Source: Spongiimicrobium salis | Lineage (GTDB): Bacteria; Bacteroidota; Bacteroidia; Flavobacteriales; Flavobacteriaceae | Reading direction: 5' to 3' | Length of the DNA stretch: 64,000 nt | Assembly: GCF_043678055.1 (NCBI RefSeq) | Contig: NZ_JBHEQA010000001.1 | Span: 2,046,001-2,110,000, forward strand | Part shown: positions 26,525 to 34,059 of the stretch, piece after piece | How the letters are laid out: every line of letters starts with the position of its first letter | How positions within the stretch are numbered: the first letter of the stretch is position 1 | Notes under the pieces: generated by a model | Database searches by the model: none | What the model saw: only the letters and a program-made list of their open reading frames with translations | Told to the model about the DNA's origin: nothing | Made by a program: the position numbers and the translations under genes

Positions 26525-28040
26525 TATTCAACTTTTGCAAAAGGGAATTAGCAAAGACAAAGTTCTCGATCAAATTGCCATATTCAAGGAAGGTATTCCC
26601 TTTGTAACTTTAGAAAAGGCCGCAGTAGTCGATGACGGAATTTTAAAGTTTTCCAATCACGACTTGCAACATTTGATTCATAAGTTCGATGCCTCAAAAA
26701 ATGAACTTTCCTTGTTAAAATTTGTTCCTGCTTCCGGCGCGGCATCCAGGATGTTCAAATCCATGTTTAATTTTTTGGAAACCTATGACCCCACGAAGGA
26801 ATCCTTGGAAGACTATCTGGGACGAACTAAGGACAATGCCGTAGCTGCCTTTTTTGAAGGATATAAAAAATTGGCCTTTTATGACCTGGTGATGGATAGC
26901 ATAAAAGGGAAATTCAATACGGCAGATGAAGAACGTTATCTTTTTGTAAAAGAAATGCTTTTGGAAGAAGGGTTGAATTATGGTTTTTACCCCAAGGGAT
27001 TACTTCCTTTTCATAATTATGGAACCCATACGGCCACACCTTTTGAAGAACACCTTATGGAAGCCTCTAGTTACGCAAAGGCAAAAGATAATGCAAAGTT
27101 GCACTTTACGATATCGGAACAACACCATACCTTATTTCAAGAAGAATTGAAAACTGTTGGAGATCGAGTGAAGAAGAGCACGGGAAGTTCCTTTCAGGTA
27201 GCCTATTCCTATCAAAAATCTACCACGGATACCATTGCGGTGACCATGGAAAACGAATTGTTCAGAAATGCGGATGGTAGTTTGTTGTTTAGACCAGGAG
27301 GCCATGGGGCGCTTATTGAAAATTTGGATGAACAAGATGCAGATATTGTTTTTATAAAGAATATAGATAATGTGGTAGCACCCAAATATGCCGAGGAGGT
27401 TTCCAATAATAAAAAAGCATTGGCGGGCTTACTCATTGAGGTACAGGAATTGGCGTTTTCGTATGCAGCACTCTTAGATAAGGAAGGTATCCGTATGGAG
27501 GAGTTGGAAGAGATTAAAACTTTCTTGGAAACCAGACTCAATGTTCGTTTTTCTGCCAGCTTCAGTAGCTTTAATTTGGAAGAGCAACTCAACGTACTCA
27601 AAGATAAGATCAATAGGCCTATTCGGGTTTGTGGTATGGTAAAGAATGAAGGCGCTCCGGGAGGAGGCCCTTTTTGGATTAAAGACAAAAACAATAATAT
27701 TTCTTTGCAGATTGTAGAGTCGGCCCAGGTAGATATGGATAATGGGGAACAACTTACACTTTTTAAGAATTCCACACATTTCAACCCTGTGGATTTGGTG
27801 TGTGCCATTAAGAATTATAAAGGAGAGAAGTACCCTTTGCTCAATTTTGTAGATGTAAAACAGGGGTTTATTACCAACAAAACCAAAGAAGGAAAAGAAT
27901 TAAAAGCTATGGAACTACCTGGATTATGGAATGGAGCTATGGCCTATTGGAATACTATTTTTGTAGAAGTGCCACTGACTACTTTTAATCCGGTAAAAAC
28001 GGTGAACGATTTGCTGAAACCGGCTCACCAAGTGAAATGA
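26502..28040 (+). CDS. DUF4301 family protein
   Basis: A 512-residue cytosolic protein matching DUF4301, which often follows PnuC and NadR-like genes in Flavobacteria. Visible are a glycine/alanine loop (VPASGAASRMFK, about residue 85) and RPGGHGALIENL (about 265), which look like nucleotide-sugar pyrophosphorylase signatures, plus a late APGGGPFWIKD. The protein may therefore be a nucleotidyltransferase-like enzyme; this is inference. Its start overlaps the kinase gene by 23 bases, and a strong terminator follows its stop. Confidence 0.8.
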   Translation: MDFSEKDNIQLLQKGISKDKVLDQIAIFKEGIPFVTLEKAAVVDDGILKFSNHDLQHLIHKFDASKNELSLLKFVPASGAASRMFKSMFNFLETYDPTKESLEDYLGRTKDNAVAAFFEGYKKLAFYDLVMDSIKGKFNTADEERYLFVKEMLLEEGLNYGFYPKGLLPFHNYGTHTATPFEEHLMEASSYAKAKDNAKLHFTISEQHHTLFQEELKTVGDRVKKSTGSSFQVAYSYQKSTTDTIAVTMENELFRNADGSLLFRPGGHGALIENLDEQDADIVFIKNIDNVVAPKYAEEVSNNKKALAGLLIEVQELAFSYAALLDKEGIRMEELEEIKTFLETRLNVRFSASFSSFNLEEQLNVLKDKINRPIRVCGMVKNEGAPGGGPFWIKDKNNNISLQIVESAQVDMDNGEQLTLFKNSTHFNPVDLVCAIKNYKGEKYPLLNFVDVKQGFITNKTKEGKELKAMELPGLWNGAMAYWNTIFVEVPLTTFNPVKTVNDLLKPAHQVK

Positions 28041-28065
28041 TCAAGGCCTATTGTCCTTAAAGCTC

Positions 28066-28098
28066 AAAAAAGTGTGTAAAATTTACACACTTTTTTTT
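28066..28098 (+). terminator. Terminator of the pnuC operon
   Basis: AGTGTGTAAA and TTTACACACT flank a minimal loop and are extended by an A-run upstream and eight T downstream, 25 bases after the DUF4301 stop. The A/T symmetry allows it to work in both directions. Confidence 0.85.
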
Positions 28099-28242
28099 GT
28101 ACTATACAATTTTATACAGCCATAACGAAAGAGATTTATTTGTAAACAACTGTTTTTCAATATATTGTGTTTTTATTGTGGTTTGGCACTATTTTTCTCT
28201 TGTATGCAAGACATATAGTATTCAATCAAAAAACAAACACAA

Positions 28243-28542
28243 ATGAAAAAAGTAATTTTTACCGCGGCATTGGCCTTTGGGTGTCTGTCTACCATTTTGG
28301 CAAGTACTCCAATCATACTGTCTGAAATCATGGAAGCACGCGTTTCCCAAGATTTTAAAGAGATTAAAATAGAAGAATTGCCAGAGACCATTACTGCAGC
28401 ATTGGCAAAAGATTATCCAGGAGCCACCATCGATAAGGCCTACGTAAACGAAGAGGAAAAGTATAAACTGGAAGTTACACGGGAAGATGGTACTTCCATT
28501 GAATTATATGCCGATGCCGAAGGCAATTGGATAGAAGGATAA
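28243..28542 (+). CDS. Small secreted PepSY-like protein (first paralogue)
   Basis: A 99-residue protein with a signal peptide (about 1–20) and one PepSY/BLIP-like domain: LPETITAALAKDYPGATIDK, then a Y-K-L-E-V strand and YADAEGNW near the end. Family members are small periplasmic proteins in Bacteroidota, thought to bind or inhibit partners; no activity is established. A close paralogue lies at 29478 and a broken third copy at 28950. All are near a response regulator gene, which suggests stress-induced expression under that system. Confidence 0.8.
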   Translation: MKKVIFTAALAFGCLSTILASTPIILSEIMEARVSQDFKEIKIEELPETITAALAKDYPGATIDKAYVNEEEKYKLEVTREDGTSIELYADAEGNWIEG

Positions 28543-28590
28543 CGATGCAATACAGTAGCGTTAATTAATTTTTTGGTTAGTTTGGTTTCA

Positions 28591-28620
28591 AAGAGGTTGC
28601 GGGGGCAACCTCTTTTTTTT
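28591..28620 (+). terminator. Terminator after the first PepSY-like gene
   Basis: AAGAGGTTGC (28591–28600) pairs perfectly with GCAACCTCTT (28605–28614), loop GGGG, followed by T's to 28622. Confidence 0.9.
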
Positions 28621-28702
28621 TAATTTTTTTTCAAAAAAAAGTGACCTCCTAAAAAAAGTGGTGTCTTAAGTAATGTAGCCCTGTAATAAAAAACAATTAT
28701 AA

Positions 28703-28891
28703 ATGGAAAATGATTTTTTGCAACAACCAACAATTTTGATTGCGGCACTTGTTATTAGCATTATTGTGTTTGTGGTTACAATAGGCATTGTGTTGTCACT
28801 TTTTAAAGCCAAAGACACTTTTGCAGATATGCAAAATGATAATAAAGGATTAAAAAAAAAAGAAAACACGGGTTTTTCAATAAATAGATGA
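28703..28891 (+). CDS. Single-helix small membrane protein
   Basis: A 62-residue protein: short acidic N-terminus, one transmembrane helix at about residues 11–33, and a charged cytosolic tail (KAKDTFADMQNDNKG then lysines). It is not recognised as a family member. It sits between two PepSY-like loci with its own 80-bp upstream gap. Its composition and ATG placement are plausible for a real gene, but nothing further supports function. Confidence 0.5.
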   Translation: MENDFLQQPTILIAALVISIIVFVVTIGIVLSLFKAKDTFADMQNDNKGLKKKENTGFSINR

Positions 28892-28949
28892 AAATCCATT
28901 GTGTAAGGAACAGGATAAAAAAGAGGACAAAAAACAATTTGAATACGAT

Positions 28950-29217
28950 ATGAAAGAAATTACAACTTCGGCGATATTGGGAACTTTGAGTTTATTGAGC
29001 TGTATTGCAGCAGTACATATATTTGAGGAGGAGGAAAGGGTTTCCATACCTATGAAAGTTTCCCCGGCGAAAGCGATAATAGAAAAAAAACTGGAGGATA
29101 ATGCTATGCAGACACTAACCAAGGATTATCCCGTATCAACCATGAAAGATGACGAGTTAAGATGTTTTTGAGCTATGGTTGAAGTTTGAAAATACTGACA
29201 AAATGAGAAATAGATAG
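28950..29217 (+). pseudogene. Frameshifted PepSY-like remnant
   Basis: ATG 28950 opens a frame encoding a signal-like segment (EITTSAILGTLSLLSCIAA) and a piece matching the PepSY-like paralogues (LTKDYPVSTMKDDEL aligns with their AKDYPGATIDKAYVNEEE). It stops at 29171. Removing one T from the run at 29165–29169 restores FELWLKFENTDK, which lines up with the Y-K-L-E-V strand of the paralogues, before a stop at 29215–29217. The final YAD-x-x-GNW part is missing. This reads as a decayed third copy with a homopolymer frameshift. Confidence 0.6.
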
Positions 29218-29265
29218 AAAAGCTTAAAAATTATTTTGAATTTTTGATTGATTGGTTGGTTTTTG

Positions 29266-29296
29266 AAAGGGGGTTGCTACGGCGACCCTTTTTTGT
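29266..29296 (+). terminator. Terminator with UACG tetraloop
   Basis: GGGTTGC (29271–29277) pairs with GCGACCC (29282–29288; one G·T) around a C(TACG)G loop, an unusually stable tetraloop, followed by six T's. Confidence 0.85.
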
Positions 29297-29423
29297 TTTG
29301 TGTATACATTTTACACAGTTTGGAAAACAAATACCCATAAGTATACAGTGCGCTAACAACCCTAAAAAATACAATTTGTTGATATATAGTGGATTGCCTT
29401 TGAAACATTGAAAATTAAACTTC

Positions 29424-29439
29424 TGGTATCATATTTTCA
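29424..29439 (+). promoter_or_regulatory. Weak candidate sigma-54 (-24/-12) site
   Basis: TGGTATCATATTTTCA keeps the -24 GG and, at the correct spacing, a TTTCA in place of TTGC[AT]. It is 38 bases before the second PepSY-like start, and an NtrC-type activator is encoded 150 bases further on. The match is imperfect, so this is a candidate only. Confidence 0.25.
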
Positions 29440-29477
29440 ATAAGTAGTTCAAGTTTAATACTATAAAAATAAATATC

Positions 29478-29780
29478 ATGAAAAAAGCGATTTTCGTAGC
29501 CGTATTATCATTGGGAAGTTTAACCACATTTGCACATGAAACCCATGTTTCACCTGCAGAAACTTTTAAAATTGTAAAGGCACAGGACGAATATACTGAA
29601 ATAGAAACAAGTGCATTGCCAGAAGCAGTGACTAAGGCGGTAGCCAAGAATTACCCCACCGCGACGATCAATAAGGCCTATATCAATAAAGAAGAGCACT
29701 ACAAGTTGGAAGTTTCTTTGGAAGATGGAACCACAGGGACTTTATATGCCGATAAGGATGGGAATTGGTTGGATCAATAA
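29478..29780 (+). CDS. Small secreted PepSY-like protein (second paralogue)
   Basis: A 100-residue protein with a signal peptide (about 1–18, ending TFA) and one PepSY-like domain: LPEAVTKAVAKNYPTATINK, HYKLEVSLEDGT, YADKDGNW. It is about half identical to the paralogue at 28243, with conserved spacing of the KxYP and GNW elements. It is monocistronic, ending in a 13-bp hairpin terminator, and immediately precedes the NtrC-type regulator gene. Role unknown; probably periplasmic. Confidence 0.8.
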   Translation: MKKAIFVAVLSLGSLTTFAHETHVSPAETFKIVKAQDEYTEIETSALPEAVTKAVAKNYPTATINKAYINKEEHYKLEVSLEDGTTGTLYADKDGNWLDQ

Positions 29781-29823
29781 TATAACTTGAGTTATTTGTT
29801 TTGTATCAAGTTGGTTTGGTTAG

Positions 29824-29859
29824 TAAAGCGTCACAGCACTGTGACGCTTTACGTTTTTT
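29824..29859 (+). terminator. Terminator after the second PepSY-like gene
   Basis: TAAAGCGTCACAG (29824–29836) is perfectly complementary to CTGTGACGCTTTA (29839–29851), followed by a T-run (29854–29859). Confidence 0.9.
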
Positions 29860-29933
29860 AGCATAATTTTTTGAAAGGGCAGACAGCTTTCAACTCCTTT
29901 TTTTACGTACATATTTAAAGTAAGAAAGTTACT

Positions 29934-31280
29934 ATGCCAAACCTATTGATTATTGAGGATGATACCGCCTTTTGTACAATGTTGCAGAAGTTTTTAACAA
30001 AGAAGGGCTATGTTGTGGAAATTAGCTTAACCGCAGCTGATGCAAAAACCAAATTGGAAAACGGCAACTTTGAACTCATTTTAACAGACCTTAGACTACC
30101 CAATTATGATGGAATTCAATTGCTCTCTGATATTAAAACAAAGACTAAAGGAACACAAGTAATTGTGATGACGGGTTATGCCGAAGTCGGTACGGCGGTG
30201 GCAGCCATGAAAAAAGGGGCCTATGACTATATTTCCAAACCTTTTACCCCAGAAGAGATTGTTTCGGTAATCGAAAATGCATTAAAATCTCCAGAAAAAA
30301 CACCCGAGGAAATAAAAAATCGATCAAGCAAAAGGGTACAAGAAAGAAACTCGATCCAGACCATTACAGGAAGAAGCGAAGCCTCGAAAAAATTAAGGGA
30401 ATATATAAAACTGGTGGCACCAACGGATATGTCCGTTCTTATTACAGGAGAGAGTGGAACAGGAAAAGAGGTTACGGCAAAAGCCATACACGATAACAGC
30501 AGCAGAAAAGAGTATCAGTTTATAGCAGTAGACTGTGGTGCTATCCCCAAAGAAATTGCCTCTAGCGAGTTTTTCGGTCATATTAAAGGTAGCTTTACGG
30601 GAGCTGTGGAAGATAAGATCGGACAATTTGAAGCGGCAAATAAAGGAACATTGTTTTTGGACGAAATAGGAAATCTTTCCTACGAAAATCAGATACAGTT
30701 GCTCCGAGCATTGGAGGAGCGCAAAATTAAGCGGGTGGGGAGTACCAAGGAAATAGAGGTAGATGTCCGTATTATTGCGGCCACCAATGAGGACATGCAA
30801 CTTGCCGTGGAAAGAGGAACTTTTCGGGAGGACCTGTACCATAGACTCAATGAATTTGGCATTGAGATTCCCTCTTTGGCAGAGAGAAATGAAGACATGA
30901 TTTTATTTGCGGACTACTTTTTACATCAGAGCAATGAAGCATTGGGGAAGCATGTTTTGGGCTTTTCCGATGAGGTCGTACAACTTTTTCAGCGCTATGC
31001 TTGGCCCGGAAATTTAAGAGAACTTAAAAATGTGATCAAAAGAGCGGTATTACTTGCCGCCGATGACTATGTTGAGGCAGAAACATTGCCTAGAACCATT
31101 TTGGAAGGAACCGCTAAATCTAAAAATGTAACGGATTTTTCCAAGGAAGGATATGAAAAGGATCAAATTATGAAGGCTCTTAAACAAACAAACTTCAATA
31201 AATCCAAGGCGGCTCGCTTATTGCAGGTAACCCGTAAAACGCTGTACAACAAAATCAATCATTACAATTTGGATGTATAG
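29934..31280 (+). CDS. Sigma-54-dependent response regulator (NtrC family)
   Basis: A 448-residue protein: receiver domain (residues 1–120, with E8/D9 and phospho-acceptor D52 in LTDLRLP, K near 103 in SKPFTPEE), AAA+ domain (about 145–375; Walker A GESGTGKE, GSFTGA loop that contacts sigma-54, Walker B LFLDEIG, arginine finger region RFREDLYHRL-like FREDLYHRL), and a C-terminal Fis-type helix-turn-helix (NKSKAARLLQVTRKTLYNKI). It activates sigma-54 promoters on phosphorylation. Its 3' end overlaps by 26 bases that of the convergent hybrid kinase gene, the likely cognate sensor. Confidence 0.95.
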   Translation: MPNLLIIEDDTAFCTMLQKFLTKKGYVVEISLTAADAKTKLENGNFELILTDLRLPNYDGIQLLSDIKTKTKGTQVIVMTGYAEVGTAVAAMKKGAYDYISKPFTPEEIVSVIENALKSPEKTPEEIKNRSSKRVQERNSIQTITGRSEASKKLREYIKLVAPTDMSVLITGESGTGKEVTAKAIHDNSSRKEYQFIAVDCGAIPKEIASSEFFGHIKGSFTGAVEDKIGQFEAANKGTLFLDEIGNLSYENQIQLLRALEERKIKRVGSTKEIEVDVRIIAATNEDMQLAVERGTFREDLYHRLNEFGIEIPSLAERNEDMILFADYFLHQSNEALGKHVLGFSDEVVQLFQRYAWPGNLRELKNVIKRAVLLAADDYVEAETLPRTILEGTAKSKNVTDFSKEGYEKDQIMKALKQTNFNKSKAARLLQVTRKTLYNKINHYNLDV

Positions 31281-33726
31281 GATAGATAGCAGCTATACTT
31301 TTTACAAGAACATCAATTTTAATCTTTAAATCTCTTCCTATCTGTTCTATTGGTGTTGGCATGGATTCTTTTCCCTGGAATTGTTCCATTTGCTCCAAAA
31401 TAGGGATAATTTCATGGGCTGCTATTTGCCGGAACATCGGTAACATTTTATGGGCAATACCGGCTACTTTATGCATATCTCCCTTTTTTAGGGCAAGTTG
31501 AATATCCGCGATGTTTTGCATGCTGTCTGTGCAAAACGTTTGGAGTACCTCTGTAATGGCAGGCGTATTTTCGCCAAGAAAAGAGGAAATAGCAGAAATA
31601 TTGAACAGTGCACTTTCATGCTTTTCCAATACTACAGAATTCGTTTTCCGAGAAAAATAGTCTAAGGGAAAGATGGTCTTTAGAAGGCTGGCAAGGGCCA
31701 TTCTTTGAAAAGGTTTTTGGAGCATTCCCGCAAAACCGGCAGTGCTATAAATGTCCTGCTTTAAATCTGTTCTTCCGGTCATGGCCATAACGGGCTGATC
31801 TATATAATGGGGGTACTTTGGGGATTGCAATTGCTGTAGCACTTCAAAGCCATTGATATTGGGCATTTGAATATCGGTGAGAACGGCTTGATAGCAGAGA
31901 TCGCTCCGTTGTGGAATAGCATTAAAACTAGAGAATGCATGCACTTTAATATACATGCTTTCGCAGAATTCCCGGAGCAAGCTTAACATCGCGGGATCAT
32001 CGTCTAGAATTAGAATGGCAAAGTCAGAAGGAAGATCTACTTCCGCATTTACCGATTTCAACTTTTGTGTTTTAGGAACGGTTAAAGGGAGTCTCAGGTA
32101 AAAGGTACTTCCTTTTCCCACTTCACTTTCCAAATGCAAAGAACCTTCTAATAAGTTTGTTAGTTTTTTGGATATTGTTAATCCTAAACCATAGCCACCA
32201 TATTTTTTTTCGGTAGTTGTATCGGCTTGGGTGAATTCCTTAAAAATAATATCCTGCTTTTCCTTTTTAATACCGATTCCAGTATCTCTTATGGATATAA
32301 TGCTATGGCAAACACCATTTGCTTCCTTTTCTATTTTGGCCGTAATACGAATTTCCCCTTCCTGTGTAAATTTATAAGCATTGCCCAACAGATTGTCCAG
32401 AAGCTGCCTTATCCGAAACGGATCTCCCATAAGACGTTCATGAAAACGGGAGTCAATATCCAGGATAAGACGAATGGGCTTCTTGTGATAGAGTGCCTTC
32501 ATATTTTCTGAAGTCTCCTGGATAATATTGGAGAGCACAAAAGGAATTTTTTCAATATGCAATTGCCCGGCTTCCAATTTTGAAAAATCCAAAAGATCGT
32601 TAACAAGATTATCCACATGGCGGGAGGCCGATGTCATATGCTTTAAATAGTGAAACTGTTTATCGTTTAGGGTCGTGCCTTCCAAAAGCTCTCCATATCC
32701 GGTTATCGTATTTAAGGGGGTTCGTAAATCGTGACTTACGGTAGAGATCAATTGTTCCCTACTTTTTAAAAGGGATTCGGAAAACTGTTTTTCTTTTTCC
32801 AATTGCTGTCTGTAACGTTGTACTTTCCAAAAGTCCCTGCTGATTAAAAAAGTGAAAAGAAGCACAACAATTAACCCTAATATAGCCCCAAGACCAGCAA
32901 AGCGAATGCCTCTTCGGAATGCGGTTCTTTTTTTAAGGGTGTCATTGTAGGTTTTGGTAACAATTTCTTGTTCAAAAGCCGCAATGATCTGATGCAATTG
33001 ATGGGACAGCTCCATATCATAACGGTTCAGCTCAATTTCTTTTTGAGCCAATGAACGTTGGCTTTTAAAATTTTCCAACTTGGCTTTGGTCAGTAATAAT
33101 TTTGATACATTGAGGATGGAATCTATCTTTTCAGAAGGGATATTGTCTTTGCTTTCCTCTGGGATATTCTCATTGAGATAATCTGCCACTTGCCGGATTA
33201 CCTTTTGTGCTTTTGGGGATAAGGTAGCAATATTTGGGGCCAGGCCTTCTGCGGTAATCTTCCCTAAAGAGGCCTCCATTTTTTGAAATTCACTCAAAAC
33301 TTGATCCAAGGCGGCATTGGGACGCATTTTTTCTTTTAAATTTCTAAATTCTTGACCATTGGCTACTTTTTTCTTCAATAAGACCTGAACGCTATCCAAT
33401 AAGCCTCTTTGATAATCTTGGGAAGTAAATCTTTTTAAGGTATCTATATCGCTAAGAACCGTATCTATTTTTTGAACATATGCGGTGAAATGAGCCTTAC
33501 TTTTGGTTTGTAATGCTAGCTTGGAATGACTTTCTGCCTCATAGAGTTGTGTGAAAACAGCTCCGGTCTTTATAAATTTCAAATCGTTCTCCGCCTCTTT
33601 TTCCGTATTCATATAGACCTTCACTTCTGATCGAATATAGAGTGCAGAGACAGTGAGGAGTATGCCAAGAACCAAATAGCTGCTTATTATTTTTAAGGTG
33701 AATCTATTTTTGGATCGGTCTTTCAT
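31255..33726 (-). CDS. Hybrid sensor histidine kinase (HK-REC-HPt)
   Basis: An 823-residue inner-membrane kinase. Two transmembrane helices (about 12–30 and 275–297) flank a helical extracytoplasmic sensor. A HisKA domain follows (SHDLRTPLNTITGYGELL, phospho-His near 335), then HATPase with N, G1 and G2 boxes (NLLGNAYKFT, DTGIGI, GGYGLGLTISKKL). Next is a receiver domain (ILILDDDPAML, acceptor Asp in LTDIQMP), then an HPt domain with phospho-His in VAGIAHKMLPMF. The layout supports a His-Asp-His-Asp phosphorelay to the NtrC-type regulator encoded tail to tail, with 26 overlapping bases. Signal unknown; the helical sensor is CHASE3-like. Confidence 0.93.
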   Translation of the reverse strand: MKDRSKNRFTLKIISSYLVLGILLTVSALYIRSEVKVYMNTEKEAENDLKFIKTGAVFTQLYEAESHSKLALQTKSKAHFTAYVQKIDTVLSDIDTLKRFTSQDYQRGLLDSVQVLLKKKVANGQEFRNLKEKMRPNAALDQVLSEFQKMEASLGKITAEGLAPNIATLSPKAQKVIRQVADYLNENIPEESKDNIPSEKIDSILNVSKLLLTKAKLENFKSQRSLAQKEIELNRYDMELSHQLHQIIAAFEQEIVTKTYNDTLKKRTAFRRGIRFAGLGAILGLIVVLLFTFLISRDFWKVQRYRQQLEKEKQFSESLLKSREQLISTVSHDLRTPLNTITGYGELLEGTTLNDKQFHYLKHMTSASRHVDNLVNDLLDFSKLEAGQLHIEKIPFVLSNIIQETSENMKALYHKKPIRLILDIDSRFHERLMGDPFRIRQLLDNLLGNAYKFTQEGEIRITAKIEKEANGVCHSIISIRDTGIGIKKEKQDIIFKEFTQADTTTEKKYGGYGLGLTISKKLTNLLEGSLHLESEVGKGSTFYLRLPLTVPKTQKLKSVNAEVDLPSDFAILILDDDPAMLSLLREFCESMYIKVHAFSSFNAIPQRSDLCYQAVLTDIQMPNINGFEVLQQLQSPKYPHYIDQPVMAMTGRTDLKQDIYSTAGFAGMLQKPFQRMALASLLKTIFPLDYFSRKTNSVVLEKHESALFNISAISSFLGENTPAITEVLQTFCTDSMQNIADIQLALKKGDMHKVAGIAHKMLPMFRQIAAHEIIPILEQMEQFQGKESMPTPIEQIGRDLKIKIDVLVKSIAAIYPIHPNCND

Positions 33727-34059
33727 GAATAATTAGCTATATAGGATATACGGATGTCAAGCAAACAATGGTTATTGGGAAAGTGTTAATTATTCTGCGC
33801 TTTACTATGAAATCTAATAATGCCATGGTACTTTTGTGCCATCACAAGGGGGTGCGTATTGTTGAGAATATCAGGATAGGCTGAGATCATACCCAATGAA
33901 CCTGGGCAGATAATGCTGCCAAGGGAACAAGAAGATGGAACTAAATATGATTAACGTATTTTCAAGTCTTTACATTGGGGTTTGAGATCTGTAGTTTTTT
34001 GGGAATGACAATGACCAAAATAAGTAACTTCCTTGCTATGGCTAACAAACACAAACAAC
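33727..34059 (+). other. 333-bp intergenic region carrying a riboswitch
   Basis: It separates the divergent kinase gene from the TonB receptor gene. It holds the TPP riboswitch (33846–33928) and about 130 bases of leader before the receptor ATG. In that leader the T-run after GATCTGTAG (around 33990–34000) could belong to an expression platform, but no clear terminator stem was resolved by eye. Confidence 0.6.
33846..33928 (+). promoter_or_regulatory. TPP riboswitch (THI element)
   Basis: The conserved core of the thiamine-pyrophosphate aptamer is present in order: GGGGGTGC at the start, GGCTGAGATCATACCC, then AATGAACCTG, the variable stem GGCAGATAATGCTGCC, and the closing AAGGGAAC. These match the THI-box consensus (CTGAGA, ACCC, GAACCTG, ATAATGC, AGGGAA). 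It lies 130 bases before the TonB receptor start, so that receptor should be repressed when TPP is plentiful. Confidence 0.93.

Larger units (their letters stand above)
29172..29477 (+). other. 306-bp stretch between the remnant and the second PepSY-like gene
   Basis: The first 46 bases continue the broken PepSY-like remnant in a second frame. A terminator hairpin follows (29266–29296). The last ~180 bases are the upstream region of the gene at 29478 and include a weak -24/-12-like site at 29424–29439. No other gene is supported. Confidence 0.5.

Noticed and set aside
28184..28199. Sigma-54 site before the first PepSY-like gene
   Set aside because: TGGCAC at -24 is good, but the correctly spaced -12 reads TTCTC, without the GC; not listed as a feature.
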